Shown: positions 1 through 11,813, counted from the stretch's first letter. The stretch is DNA of 64,000 nucleotides from Bryoerythrophyllum caledonicum (GCA_963971425.1 OZ020524.1:10233845-10297844), one strand, 5' to 3'. Numbers and translations: made by a program. Notes: generated by a model from the sequence alone, not told the origin.

Positions 1-1
1 C

Positions 2-622
<621 letters not shown>

Positions 623-927
623 GTGTCACTCTAATTATGGAAGGTAATATGGTCTCAGTTTTGTTGTGTGCGGAGTGTAGAGAGGTGGGCGGCATCTTGT
701 TAAGTCCCGGTTCCCAGTGTTGTGACTGTATAACAATTGTAGAACTGTAGCCGCTTTTTCACGGGTGGTCGCGAGAAAATAATACTTTGTGCAGGTACTG
801 ACTCACTCGCTATTGTCTGATTTGTCTAAAACTAAGCTGATATTTGCATCCTAGTTTGGCTCGACTCACATGTAGAGACAGATCTCGTTCTTCTTAATAC
901 CGGGCTTGTATCTCTGCTGTTGATGAG
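623..927 (+). other. OTC 3' flank
   Basis: No ORF of note. A-rich motifs resembling a plant near-upstream polyadenylation element (AAAATAATA near 776) lie about 150 bp after the stop, so the transcript probably ends before the Copia insertion. The exact polyadenylation site is inferred. Confidence 0.4.
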
Positions 928-932
928 TTTGC

Positions 933-1313
933 TGTTGAACGTTCAGGGGTACGTGGAAGGGGAACGTCGAACATAGATTGTGGAAAATCGCCCCACATCC
1001 TCCGGCCTAGAGAAGCATCAACCGATAGTCACTTGATGAGGTTGTTATTTCTGTTACAGTTGTTAGGATCCCTTGCTTCTTGCTGTAGAGCTGTGGGATG
1101 ATAAAGCTCATGACCAAGGGTTTGGTCTTGAGGCTGTTTTTTCACGTATACTGTAGCAAGTCCGTCCATGCAGAACATGCACGTCAACTGCTAAGTGCAT
1201 CTTTGTATTACTTGAGTCAGTAATGAATACAGACCGAATGTTGTGGGGCAATTTGGTGTAGAGTTTCACTCTCCATACACACGTTGCATGGTGTATAGTT
1301 TCTATTTTCATCA
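933..1313 (+). repeat. Copia 5' LTR (381 bp)
   Basis: Starts TG and ends CA; identical to 5797-6177. It carries the element's promoter by position. A cryptic antisense ORF inside it is not supported. Confidence 0.95.
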
Positions 1314-1327
1314 GGTTATGGGCCCAC
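1314..1327 (+). promoter_or_regulatory. Primer-binding site matching the initiator tRNA-Met anticodon arm
   Basis: GGTTATGGGCCCAC directly follows the LTR. It is the exact complement of 14 nt of the plant initiator tRNA-Met anticodon stem-loop, not of its 3' end. This is the layout of half-tRNA priming known from Drosophila copia. The usual plant Copia site (TGGTATCAGAGC, tRNA 3' end) is absent. Confidence 0.75.
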
Positions 1328-1452
1328 GGCGTAATTCAACGCCAAACTAAGCCATAGCAACGTCACATAGTTAAGTAACGTCGGATTGACCTACATACGA
1401 AAAGTTTTTCTGCACAAGTTGTAGTTGAAGCACTTCATTTCTTGCAAGGGTC

Positions 1453-4400
1453 ATGGACCCTGAGGACCAAATGGCTGGCCTTGGAGCCAGCCACATGCAC
1501 ACACCAATCCTAGAGGAGATATTCAATGAACAGGGAGTTGAATCGCAATCACAAGTCCCTGTCTCAGTTCGTCCAAAACATGAAACCGTGAGCCTTACAA
1601 CTCACGTAGAGAAGCTCACAGGGGATAATTACGGAGTCTGGAAGTTTCAGATGAGCATTATGTTTCGGGCGAGACGATTGATGAGCATAGTTGATGGATC
1701 TTTGCCGAGAGTAGCTTACCATGACGAGTCTGAGTGGATGGACAAGGATGTAGTGTGTCAATCCATTATCATATCAGCCGTTGACTCTAAACTCATGCGA
1801 AGATTGATGACGTGCAAAACTGCAAATCAAATGTGGAGAAGGTTGAGCACTATTCACGAGCTCAATGCCACAGAGAATGTCCAGCTATTACAACAGCAGT
1901 TCTTTGAATTGAAGATGAAGCCAAACAGTGATGTGGTTGATCACATCAGTGCGGTGGAGCAGTTGGCAAATCAACTCACGGATCTGGGTGAGCCAATTAG
2001 TGAGCAAGCCATTATGTGTAAAGTGATATGCTCACTACCACAGAGTTTCAGATATTTATCTGCAGCCTGGGACAGCGTTCCAAGAGAACAGCAGTCCATC
2101 GAATCTCTGACCTTAAGGCTCCTTAAGGAAGAGGCTCGCAACCGCCTTCGGCAGGAGGTGGATGAAGATGGAGATAAAGCTTTCTTCAGTCGTGGGCAAG
2201 CAGCTGGGGCCGGCCAGAAAACCTTGACACCAGAAGACAAAAAGAAGCGTGCAGCCAGAGTCGCCGAACTCAAGAAAAAGACGCATTGTAAGAAGTGCGG
2301 AAAAAAAGGCCATTGGGAACGAGATCCTGAGTGCTCCGAAAGCAAGAAAGAAGGTAGTTCCAGCAAGAGCGAAAAGTTGACTGGGGCCAAGGCTGAGAAC
2401 CGAAGTGAGGCGAACGCAGTTATCAGTAGTATCAACAGTGACACAGAAGACGGTGACAGCATAGCGTTCTTGGTGCATGGAGGTGGCAGCGAAACAGACA
2501 CTTCATGGTACATGGATGGTGGAGCCACTGAACACATGACCGATAAGCTGGAATGGTTCCAGTCGTTCCGTGAGGTTGCTACAGGAAGATGGCCGGTTAT
2601 GATCGCTGATAACAGGCGGCTTTGGGTGCGCGGTACTGGAACCATACATGTTACATGTTCGGTAGAAGGCAAATGGCAGAAGCGACGGCTGGAGCGCGTT
2701 CTTTTTGTTCCAGAGCTCCGAAAAAACTTATTCTCAGTCGGCCAAGCAGCAGACCGGGGTTTTGTCACCACTTATACAAGACGAGCATGTTTTCTTGCAA
2801 CGCACAACGGAAACGTGGTATTGGTAGGAGAACGCTCAACGAAGCTATACAAGCTGCTGATGCAGGTCATCCTTCCTACGAGCCATGCCAACTTCGTCAT
2901 GGGCGAAGAAAACTGCCAGAACCAGGTACTGGAACCTCGGCCTTTGAGTCGTTTGTCATTGTGGCATCAAAGATTTGGGCATGTAAATCATGCTCAGATC
3001 ATCAACATGCATTCACAAGGAATGGTTGAAGGGTTAAATCTCACCAGCCATGCTATACCTCAAAACCCTTGTGAAGGGTGTGCTATTGGCAAAAATATGC
3101 GGAAACCTTTCCCACAGGTTAGCAAAACTGCACGTGCAGATAGGCCAGGCATCTTTCTGCATACCGATGTATGTGGTCCTCTAGAACAGTCATCGTTAGG
3201 AGGAGCACGGTACATCCTTCTGTTCAAGGATGACTGCTCAGGATATCGCTTTGTATTTTGTATTAAGAACAAGTCTGACGTGCTGGAGCACTTCAAGGCT
3301 CTCTGTCCTGTGATATCTATGCAAACAGGACACCAAGTACAAAAGATCCGGAGTGACAGGGGGGGTGAGTACCTCAGTCAAGAGTTTTGTAATTTTCTGC
3401 TTACGCATAACATAGCGCATGACCTCACAAGCCCTCATTCTCCCGAGCAAAATGGCGTGGCCGAGAGGGAAAACCGCACCCTCGTGGAGTGCATGCGGAC
3501 AATGCTACATGCAAAGGGTCTCAGTTTACGGTGGTGGGGTGAAGCGGTGCACACCGCTGCTTATGTTTTGAACCGCTCGAGCTCTCGTACAAGGGCGAAA
3601 ACTCCTTACGAGCTGTGGACAGGCAAAGTGCCAGCCGTTGGTCATTTGCGCGTTTTCGGCAGCATTGCCTATGTGCATATCCCGAAGATCCAACGGAAAA
3701 AGCTGGACCCGAAAAGCGAGAAGTGCCTTTTCCTTGGATACTGCACTGGTACGAAGGCCTACCGCCTTTGGAATCCAAAGCGCCGAAAAATACTTGTAAG
3801 CAGGGACGTTATTTTTGATGAAGTCACCCCGCCAGCTGCTGCTACTACCAGCGGAGCAGTCTCAGGGTTGTTCACAATCCATGTTGCCAACAGCCAAGCC
3901 TCGACCACTACTTCATCCGCAGCACCTTCAGCACAGCAAGATCCGCCACTGCCTGTTCCTCATGATTTCGATATTAGCGAACCTGATACCAACGACCACT
4001 CGGAGGCCGAGGATGATCACGTCGAAGCCCCTGTCAAGCCTGCACCCGCACGTCAGCTTTCACCACGTCCTACTCGCATGCGTGGACCTCCAGCAAGGCT
4101 CGCGGATTATTATGTGCCACGTTCTTTTGCAGGCGTCGCCAGCTCCACTCACGCCATCCCCGACGACCCCGACAGCTATTCGGCGGCAATGCGCAGTCCC
4201 GAAGCCCACCATTGGCGCGCTGCTATGCAAATCGAGTACGACTCTCTTATGAAGGCAAACACCTGGAGCTTTGTGCATCTCCCTCCAGGTCGGAAGGCTA
4301 TTAAGTGTAAGTGGATATTTAGAATCAAGACAAATGCCGACGGCGAAATCTCCAAATACAAGGCGAGGTTGGTAGCCCAAGGGTGTACACAAACCAAAGG

Positions 4401-5730
4401 CATCGACTACGATCAGACATTTAGCCCTGTCGTCAAATATGATGCAGTTCGCACCGTTTTGGGTATCGCAGCGCAACAGGCCATGCATCTCACTCAATTC
4501 GACATCCAGACCGCTTTTTTGAACGGCTTAATCGACACAGTGCTGTACATGACACAACCACCTGGCTTCGAAGTATCAGGTCCTGATAACACTATTTTCG
4601 TTTGCCTCGTGCTTCGCAGTCTCTACGGTTTCAAGCAGTCAGGACGCATCTGGAATAAGACGTTTAACGACTTTCTTTTGGAATTCGACCTTGTGCCTAC
4701 TTCTGCCGACCCGTGTGTATACGTCTCCCGCCAGCAGCCACCTCTGATCCTGTGCCTCTTTGTGGACGATGGATTAGCTGCATGTGCAAACCAACAACGA
4801 TTGGAGGAACTGTTGGCGTATATGGAGAGTCGTTTTGCCATTACCAAATCTTTTGCTGATTTATATGTGGGATTGCACATCCACCAGACTGCTGATCGGC
4901 GCCAAATCTTTGTCAACCAGTCTGTTTATATCCAGCGCATTCTTTCTCGTTTTGGTTTTGACGACTGTTCCAGTGTAGCAACTCCAGTAGATCCAAATAT
5001 TCAACTTGATGACACTGTTGATGCTCCTGACGCCATCGCTTTTGGTTACTCCGCTGCAGTTGGTTGTTTATTATTCGCCCAGACTCTTACAAGGCCGGAC
5101 ATTAGTTTTGCAGTTAGTCGGGTGGCACAGTTTTCTGCCAATCCACAGCGCCCTCATTTTCAGGCTGTCAGCAGGATATTCAGATATCTTGCCAGTACAG
5201 TCCATCTGTCTCTTTGCTATGATGGTCACTCTGGCACAAATCTCCTTGAAGCCTTCGCAGATGCAGACTATGCCGGTGACATCACAGATCGAAAAAGTCG
5301 CTCCGGAAACCTGCTTCTTCTCAATCGTGCACCCGTGGCATGGAGTAGCCGAAAGCAAGCATGTGTCTCTACTTCTACCACTGAAGCCGAGTATGTTGCC
5401 GCTAGCTCCATCACAAAAGATATTATCTGGTTCCGCCGGCTCCTCAGCGATTTGGGGTTTTCTCAAGATTCTCCAACAGCATTATTTTCTGATAATCAAA
5501 GTGCCATTCGTTTGGTTCACAACCCCGAGTTCCATCGGCGCACCAAACATATCGACATCGTCTACCACTTCATCCGGGAGCACCAGCAACAAGGCGATAT
5601 CAACGTTCTTTTCATACCTACTGCTAACCAGCTCGCTGATCTTTTTACCAAAGCTCTGCCTCTCGATCGTTTCACATCCCTCCGGCATAGCCTAAATCTT
5701 CTGCCATGTCCTTCCCAGGACACGCCGTAA
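1453..5730 (+). CDS. Copia gag-pol polyprotein, 1425 aa, intact
   Basis: Domains in order: a UBN2-type gag (L-T-G-D-N-Y-G-V-W near residue 55); one zinc knuckle near 280 with unusual spacing CX2CX4HX6C; an aspartic protease with D-G-G-A near 355; the integrase HHCC region (H-Q-R-F-G-H to C-E-G-C) near 505-545; an integrase core with D-V-C-G-P, S-D-R-G-G-E-Y and S-P-E-Q-N-G-V-A-E-R-E-N; a reverse transcriptase from K-C-K-W-I-F-R near 950 with F-V-D-D-G near 1103 in place of the common YVDD; and RNase H with A-D-A-D-Y-A-G-D near 1267 and T-E-A-E-Y. Integrase before reverse transcriptase is the Copia order. There are no stops or frameshifts, unlike every other TE ORF in the window. The ATG was chosen because it is the first in frame after the primer site. 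Confidence 0.96.
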   Translation: MDPEDQMAGLGASHMHTPILEEIFNEQGVESQSQVPVSVRPKHETVSLTTHVEKLTGDNYGVWKFQMSIMFRARRLMSIVDGSLPRVAYHDESEWMDKDVVCQSIIISAVDSKLMRRLMTCKTANQMWRRLSTIHELNATENVQLLQQQFFELKMKPNSDVVDHISAVEQLANQLTDLGEPISEQAIMCKVICSLPQSFRYLSAAWDSVPREQQSIESLTLRLLKEEARNRLRQEVDEDGDKAFFSRGQAAGAGQKTLTPEDKKKRAARVAELKKKTHCKKCGKKGHWERDPECSESKKEGSSSKSEKLTGAKAENRSEANAVISSINSDTEDGDSIAFLVHGGGSETDTSWYMDGGATEHMTDKLEWFQSFREVATGRWPVMIADNRRLWVRGTGTIHVTCSVEGKWQKRRLERVLFVPELRKNLFSVGQAADRGFVTTYTRRACFLATHNGNVVLVGERSTKLYKLLMQVILPTSHANFVMGEENCQNQVLEPRPLSRLSLWHQRFGHVNHAQIINMHSQGMVEGLNLTSHAIPQNPCEGCAIGKNMRKPFPQVSKTARADRPGIFLHTDVCGPLEQSSLGGARYILLFKDDCSGYRFVFCIKNKSDVLEHFKALCPVISMQTGHQVQKIRSDRGGEYLSQEFCNFLLTHNIAHDLTSPHSPEQNGVAERENRTLVECMRTMLHAKGLSLRWWGEAVHTAAYVLNRSSSRTRAKTPYELWTGKVPAVGHLRVFGSIAYVHIPKIQRKKLDPKSEKCLFLGYCTGTKAYRLWNPKRRKILVSRDVIFDEVTPPAAATTSGAVSGLFTIHVANSQASTTTSSAAPSAQQDPPLPVPHDFDISEPDTNDHSEAEDDHVEAPVKPAPARQLSPRPTRMRGPPARLADYYVPRSFAGVASSTHAIPDDPDSYSAAMRSPEAHHWRAAMQIEYDSLMKANTWSFVHLPPGRKAIKCKWIFRIKTNADGEISKYKARLVAQGCTQTKGIDYDQTFSPVVKYDAVRTVLGIAAQQAMHLTQFDIQTAFLNGLIDTVLYMTQPPGFEVSGPDNTIFVCLVLRSLYGFKQSGRIWNKTFNDFLLEFDLVPTSADPCVYVSRQQPPLILCLFVDDGLAACANQQRLEELLAYMESRFAITKSFADLYVGLHIHQTADRRQIFVNQSVYIQRILSRFGFDDCSSVATPVDPNIQLDDTVDAPDAIAFGYSAAVGCLLFAQTLTRPDISFAVSRVAQFSANPQRPHFQAVSRIFRYLASTVHLSLCYDGHSGTNLLEAFADADYAGDITDRKSRSGNLLLLNRAPVAWSSRKQACVSTSTTEAEYVAASSITKDIIWFRRLLSDLGFSQDSPTALFSDNQSAIRLVHNPEFHRRTKHIDIVYHFIREHQQQGDINVLFIPTANQLADLFTKALPLDRFTSLRHSLNLLPCPSQDTP

Positions 5731-5788
5731 GTACGTTCTTCCACTTCCCTGTCTGTTCAGCCCGCCATCTCTCCGCGATACGGGTCTG

Positions 5789-5796
5789 AGGGAGGG
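5789..5796 (+). promoter_or_regulatory. Copia polypurine tract
   Basis: AGGGAGGG touches the start of the 3' LTR, where plus-strand DNA synthesis is primed in LTR elements. Confidence 0.8.
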
Positions 5797-6177
5797 TGTT
5801 GAACGTTCAGGGGTACGTGGAAGGGGAACGTCGAACATAGATTGTGGAAAATCGCCCCACATCCTCCGGCCTAGAGAAGCATCAACCGATAGTCACTTGA
5901 TGAGGTTGTTATTTCTGTTACAGTTGTTAGGATCCCTTGCTTCTTGCTGTAGAGCTGTGGGATGATAAAGCTCATGACCAAGGGTTTGGTCTTGAGGCTG
6001 TTTTTTCACGTATACTGTAGCAAGTCCGTCCATGCAGAACATGCACGTCAACTGCTAAGTGCATCTTTGTATTACTTGAGTCAGTAATGAATACAGACCG
6101 AATGTTGTGGGGCAATTTGGTGTAGAGTTTCACTCTCCATACACACGTTGCATGGTGTATAGTTTCTATTTTCATCA
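5797..6177 (+). repeat. Copia 3' LTR (381 bp)
   Basis: Identical to 933-1313, and followed by the second TTTGC target duplication at 6178-6182. Confidence 0.95.
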
Positions 6178-6182
6178 TTTGC

Positions 6183-6502
6183 TGTTGATGCTGAAACATG
6201 TCTTCCACATACAACTCTGCACTATTGCACTATCTTTCATATACAACTCCAATACTAGCAAGAAAGCTTTCTCAACCTTTAGGATCAACATAGTTTCAGT
6301 AAAGCATTCATTGTTCTCAACCTGATTTAATAGGTGAATTGATACTCCACTTGCTTCAGAAACACGAAAATCATAATCGAGAATCAAAAACCTTCTGGAT
6401 CGACCATCGGGTCGGAGAACAGGTAGGGTATGCATGATTCAGGCGTCTGTTGGTTTAGTGCAACTAAATATGCCATCAGGACCTAAATAGCGCATGTTGC
6501 CC
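6183..6502. other. Non-coding DNA between Copia and the first MITE
   Basis: It continues the sequence that lay before 928. No gene or repeat recognised. Confidence 0.5.
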
Positions 6503-6505
6503 TTA

Positions 6506-6803
6506 GAGTATCCCCACCGTGCAGCCAAAGATTCTGGCCGCGGGTGGGATGCAGGGCTGCAGCCCACCAAGCGCCCCGCCGAACTTTCCATGTTGAGTAG
6601 TCATTTATTGCAGCGTACAGCTCGAGCAATTCCGACTACTGCCGACGTCGACCAAAATATTTGGGGTCCCCACAAACTCCATGGTAGGTTGGAGTGAAAT
6701 CGTCTGATTTTGACAGGACGTGAAAAATGGAAGGCGCGGTGGGGAGCTGTTGGCGTTGACGTCCCCATTGGCGTCCCCGTTGGCACGGCGGGTGCGGCTG
6801 CTC
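6506..6803. mobile_element. Harbinger/Tourist-like MITE A (298 bp)
   Basis: The left end GAGTATCCCCACCGTGC and the complement of the right end GAGCAGCCGCACCCGCCG are related terminal inverted repeats. TTA flanks both sides (6503-6505 and 6804-6806), as in the 3-bp target duplications of PIF/Harbinger elements. The right third resembles the right third of the MITE at 11814-12183. No coding capacity. Confidence 0.65.
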
Positions 6804-6806
6804 TTA

Positions 6807-7609
6807 AATCCTCCTTCCAAAATTGAACTTAAGAACAATCTAGTCTACTACCAAAGTGTCACGTTTCTTCCCACACAACAAGTTCTTCAGCTGCGACTTC
6901 GGGAGAGTACTATAAATGTCAGCATAATGACAAGAGGAAGGAGGCTCATGGAGACATCGAACAAGCAAGCTACGGCTGAGAATAGACGCTCCAAATCGGA
7001 GGACGCACCAGACAAGAGATTTGAGATCGGACGACGCTGCAGACATTCGTGTGGGGGAGAAAAGAGCCGGGTGCAGAGAGCAGGCGGCGTGGATGGGAGG
7101 CCGGCGCACAATCTCCAAGTTGGATCTGGGGCTAAATGCGGGACGTGGGGGGTGCAAATGCGGAGTGCCACCAGCCGCAGGCGCGATCAGGGGGACAGTT
7201 AGGAATGTTTTCTCCGCGGGTTTGTGGGGGCGGGGCCCAGGCGGTGCCGGACAAGCCAAAGGCGCGGGCCGCGAAACGGGGGCCGTCCAGCGCGGCCCCA
7301 TTGGCTGCATCCCCGGCCGGCGTACATGATGAATCATGATAGCGCGGGTGGTTAATGAAGTGCCCGCGGGTGTTCCCTCGGCTGCGATCCCTGTGAACAT
7401 GGCTCATTACTGCAGGCCTCAGGAAGTGCACACGGGAATTGCGCACGAAGGTCAAGCCCTGGAGTTCCCGGGTTTCTTTTCCTTTTTCGGCACCACTTGC
7501 GCTTCCTGAGCCAATAAAACTTGCTCCCCCCAGGTTAGTCCACTAATCCTTGTTCCCTCCAGACGACGAAGAACTCTTGTTTCCAAAGGAGACCGGTGTG
7601 AATATAAGG
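6807..7609. other. GC-rich non-coding DNA
   Basis: Several overlapping ORFs exist on both strands between about 6840 and 7450, but they look like products of high GC. They are basic and Pro/Gly-rich, without a domain, and none is favoured. No gene supported. Confidence 0.4.
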
Positions 7610-7612
7610 TAA

Positions 7613-8026
7613 GAGCATCCGCACTGGCTCTTGCCGAGCCGGGCTTTGATTAGCAGAGTTGGCAGGGCCCGCAGTTGAAGCGGAGTGGCTCCGACCTGTG
7701 GACCCGCAACGAGCCGCAGTAAAATCCACGCGCCATCCACTATCTGCGACGTTGTGGGAAAAGTACTCTAAAAATACAGTGTCCAGCTCTTCTCTCCTTG
7801 CCAACACTGGAGCATGGAGGTCAGAAACGAATCTAAACCCTAAACGTGCCTCAAAATCCGATCCAAGGACCGTTTCCAGACTCTATGCGTTGAAGAGCGT
7901 TCTCTAGTTTTTAAGGAGCCCGGAACCCCCTGAACCCGGTCCTGCACGCCAGTGCGGGACGGTGGAGGCTCTGGCCCCATCAGATTGGCTCCGGTCCCGG
8001 CTTGGCGAGAGCCAGTGCGGATGCTG
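7613..8026. mobile_element. Harbinger-like MITE B (414 bp)
   Basis: The left end GAGCATCCGCACTGGCTCT and the complement of the right end CAGCATCCGCACTGGCTCT differ at one base. TAA lies directly outside both ends (7610-7612 and 8027-8029). Same terminal motif type as the MITEs at 6506 and 11814. No coding capacity. Confidence 0.75.
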
Positions 8027-8029
8027 TAA

Positions 8030-10480
8030 GCCCCTCTAAAACCAACAAGTTAAGGAATGTGCATATATGGAGAGAGGAGATAATTATACTATTAATTTCA
8101 GTGATACTCAACAGAATTACAATTCCAATCCAAGTGATTTCATATTTTTTCGATGAAAACTGAATTAGCTATGAATTTTCAAACTGTGCAGCCATGTTTA
8201 GTAGGTGGCCAGTAGTAGTTACCCCCCATAACCAACGACCGAAAGTAAGGGTCTTGACTAATAGCTATCGTAGTCTAGTGGTTCGCAATTCTCAAAGTTA
8301 ACCGAAATTATCCTTAAGCGAGCCCACCTAACCAGATCGTTTCCAGGGATTTTTATCGTGCATCAAACTCATTAATCCTAACAACACTTCACACTTAATA
8401 CCTCAGCACATCCCGGAGGATGGCTCCTCTGGTATCTTAGTAACCAGTATTAAGTAACCACAAGTATTTCAGTTAAACTCTGTTGAATGGTAGAGTAGTT
8501 TTCCGGTAAGTTTTTACAATGCCCGGAAAGTCACTTCCCTCTGTTCTCGCAGTCCAGAGGCCGCAATATCCACAATCTAACCCTACACCTTGAAAGAGTT
8601 AAAAAGGTTGCAGCTAGTTTAGCGGTCTTTACAATCTACCAGAAACTTGTTCCGGTAAACCGGTCACGCAAGCTCGGGTTTCAACTACAACCACACCCAA
8701 TGAATCAAATAAAGATGATACAAGAATCACAACAATTGAATGCTAAGTAAATCACATAAGCAAAACAACCATCCACGGGGATCGTCGGAACTCATCCACT
8801 GTAAGGGTAGAAACCCCGGAATACTCCAAACTCAGGCTTAGCCAGGATCTCTCCCGGTGTACCAAGAGGGGGGATACCATCACTCTTCCCAACCAATCCA
8901 AACACTTCCCACGTAAGAGAGACTATCATAAATAGCCGTGGGCTTCCCGGATCCCATCCAAGAAAGCAACTCTTCCCGGTCCCATTGGGGAAGGATTTGA
9001 AGTAGATCCCAGATCTTATTCCACCTATCTAACTTGGATATCCTACACCTTCCGGAAGCCTCTACTCACACTCAATCACATACCACATAACAAGCCACAA
9101 CCTTGCACATCCTAGCAAAGACTTACTAGGAAGACTCAACCCTCTCCACCTCTACTCATACAAGCTTAACAAAAGACTCTACACACAAGCAATGAAGGCA
9201 AGACACGAGCAAAGGAACAAAGAGAAGAGTACTTTACAGAAGAGCCCAAGGCTCCTCAAATACACAAAGGCTACTAGCTACTCTCTAAAACTAGATCACC
9301 AAAAGGTCGAAATGACATTTAGAGAGTGCACTGAAGTCAATAGCTGCCCTCCAAAAGTAGATCCACAAAATGACAAAATGACATCTAGATCCTAAAATTA
9401 AGGGTAGCCTAGTCACCGGCGGATTCCCGGTAGACTGGTAAACGGGAAGACTCCCGGTCCAGAACCGGAAAAACATTCCCTAACAAAAGTAAGTAACCAA
9501 AGAAACCACTCAAGTGGTAGCGACCGGGTGTACAATGGGGCCCCATCGACATCACTACTCTCACCCTAGTGTTTAAATCTAGCAACTTTTAACAACATCT
9601 TATCAACCGATGGAATAATCAACAAGAACACATATCATATAACAAAGGTTTAATCGGAAGACCCATCCGGAAGAGTGGAATTATTTCCCGATAGATCCAT
9701 GAAAGGATTGACCGGAAGATTGAGTTTAAAAACTCAACCACCTTCCTCAAAGTATTCTCCTTTCGCAATCATTTCCCACTTGTTCGGCTCAATCTTGGAA
9801 AATGTCCGTATTACTGGTGGAGTCATGTTGTCCGGGATGGACTTACTGTGGGATGTGCCTTGTATCTACACCAATCACTTATCACAAATTCCGGTCCGGC
9901 CCGGAAAACATAAGTATATCGGACAACCGGTCTACTTTCTTCGGAAAACTCTATTAGACTAACGTGGATAGTCAAGAAACCAAGACCTAGGACATACAAG
10001 GTCTAGATAGAGTCTACCGGTAGACTTTTCTCTAGACCAGAGAGGATGTAACCGGAGGTCACCCTGATAGGAAAAAAAATGATTTAACAAACAAGGAAGT
10101 TTGCACAAACAAGAGAAACCCAATATGGGGCAAGAATCATATTTTTCGCCAACTTATTGCCACCTCCTTGTTGCATCCGCAACCTCCTTCAAATCTCAAT
10201 CTCGTCTCTTGAATCTGCTCGCCGCGGCCACGAACATCCTTGCACCACCTCCATGCCTAAAAATCTCCACCAACGTTGTCAAAAAACCTCCTCCACGACC
10301 AAACCCTAGGTGCCATCAACTTCTCCAAAACCTTGGCTTGCACACACCTCCTCCACCACCTTCAAGACACTTGAAATCTCCTTGAAAAGCTTCCCAAAGG
10401 CCTCCCCAATGACCTTGAAATCTCCTTCTTCAACTTCTTCTTCCACTACTTCTTCAAAATCCCAACTTCAAAACCCAAAT
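8030..10480. other. CCGG-rich non-coding stretch, probably an old LTR-element remnant
   Basis: No convincing ORF. The stretch is dense in CCGG, TTCCGGT and CCCGGA motifs, the style of the Gypsy LTR region at 50548-51780. I infer a decayed LTR or UTR of a related element but could not find its ends. A C-rich, Pro-coding-like stretch around 10140-10470 is low complexity. Confidence 0.3.
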
Positions 10481-10660
10481 AGAGAGAGAGGGAGAAACTA
10501 TGAGAGAGAGAGAACTAGAGAGGGAGATAGAGGGAAAAATTTGAGGGGGGGCAACGATTTTAGAGAGGGGGGAGAGAGGAGAGTTGCTGGAGGAAAAGGA
10601 AGAAGTTCTAGAGGGGGGGGCAAATTCGGGAGAAGGGAGGTCAGTGGAGAGAGATGGGGA
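10481..10660. repeat. GA-rich simple sequence
   Basis: Runs of GAGAGAG, GGGGGG and GGAGAGAG on the + strand, just after a C/T-rich stretch. ORFs through it are low complexity. Confidence 0.7.
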
Positions 10661-11310
10661 ATTTGTGGTTGTTGCCCGGATAATATCCGGGCAACCGGGT
10701 ATCATCACATACCTGAGTTGATACCCGGATATGTTTTATTAATAATAATAAAAAATATATTTATTTTTAAATTCTTTTTCTTTTTCTTTTCTTCATATAA
10801 AATTAAGTGCCCAAAAATGGGAACTTAAACCTCTACAACAACAACCATAAAAACCTAAACAACTACTACTAACATTATTAAGTATACTATCTAGTTGATG
10901 GAGACTTTGACTATTTAGTTTAGTCTTTATGTGGTGATTTGGACTTTTGTTCCGGAGATCCTTCCCAGTCATTCTTTCTAAGTCTTTCCGGGTACAACTT
11001 TGGTAGTTTTAAGGCCCAATTTTATCACCACTTCAACACTAATTAATTAGTTAAGGATTCACCATCTTTTATTTAATTATTATACAACCTACTTCTACGT
11101 AATACTAACTACTTTTCTGGTTATCTAAGACTAAAATTCACAAATTAACTAATTTTTTTGGTAGGGGCAACCAAGTGGGAGTTTCAGACTCCCACATCAG
11201 CAAACCTCCATTTGGAGCTGAGTTGGTGGTAATGGGATGGAAGAGGGTTGGATATATCCCAATTTTATAGGCATTGGCTATGGATTTTTGTTGGTTATGG
11301 GGAGGCTTAC
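10661..11310. other. AT-rich non-coding DNA
   Basis: Includes a short hairpin (GCCCGGAT and ATCCGGGC near 10674-10692) and further CCCGGAT motifs. No gene seen. Confidence 0.4.
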
Positions 11311-11620
11311 CTTAGTGTTTGTTCATTCTCTTCACTAAGTATATGGCCACGAGACATAGGCAGTGTAATAGAACTATTTCCCCCTTTTGAGGGTAAACAC
11401 TTTTTTACACTAAGTGCTTTCCTACACTAATTGCCTTAGAGACAACCGACATGTCATCTCCCCCAAGAGCTTTGTGGGGTCCCCATACATCGAGGCCTTG
11501 GGACCCTCCACCATAATTGGGTGGATTATGGTGGTAGGCATCACGCTGACAATAAGACTTGAACTCACAACCACCTCACTGGTGTGCCATGATCCAAACC
11601 ACTACACCAAGGTTGTGGTG
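11311..11620 (-). mobile_element. tRNA-derived SINE
   Basis: On the - strand a tRNA-like head has an A-box-like TAGTGGTTTGG (complement of 11594-11604) and a B-box-like GAGTTCAAGTC (complement of 11557-11567), 26 nt apart. An unrelated body of about 240 bp follows. Part of that body (11314-11405) recurs, diverged, at 12751-12840, which supports a repeated family. The 3' end was set at the limit of this shared part. No protein is expected. Confidence 0.5.
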
Positions 11621-11813
11621 CCTTTTGTTCCCTCCATGTTTTGGTGCAAAAAAAATCCTATCGGGCGGAATGATATTCACATTGACGATATTCATTTACT
11701 TTTGTCAACATATTGAGATTCCTTTTCATATTCAAAATATGCATGGGAGTGTGCTTCAAGGTCCCCGATTGAGCTCTTTTGCGTAACGCTTCGTTAGACC
11801 CTAGCAAATCTTA

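Larger units (their letters stand above)
933..6177 (+). mobile_element. Intact Ty1/Copia LTR retrotransposon
   Basis: Seen: two identical 381-bp LTRs (933-1313 and 5797-6177) begin TGTTGAAC and end TTCATCA. A 5-bp target duplication TTTGC sits at 928-932 and 6178-6182. Between them are a primer-binding site, one 1425-codon gag-pol ORF and a purine tract AGGGAGGG just before the 3' LTR. Identical LTRs mean a recent insertion. It landed about 310 bp after the OTC stop codon, in the same orientation. Nothing is missing for an autonomous element. Confidence 0.97.

Noticed and set aside
1971..2771. 266-codon antisense ORF in the Copia gag region
   Set aside because: Shadow of the intact Copia polyprotein on the opposite strand.
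6720..7455. Overlapping ORFs of 90-186 codons on both strands
   Set aside because: GC-rich DNA without domains, conserved motifs or preferred strand.
10101..10828. Pro-rich and Arg/Gly-rich ORFs
   Set aside because: Pyrimidine-rich then GA-rich simple sequence; no recognisable protein.
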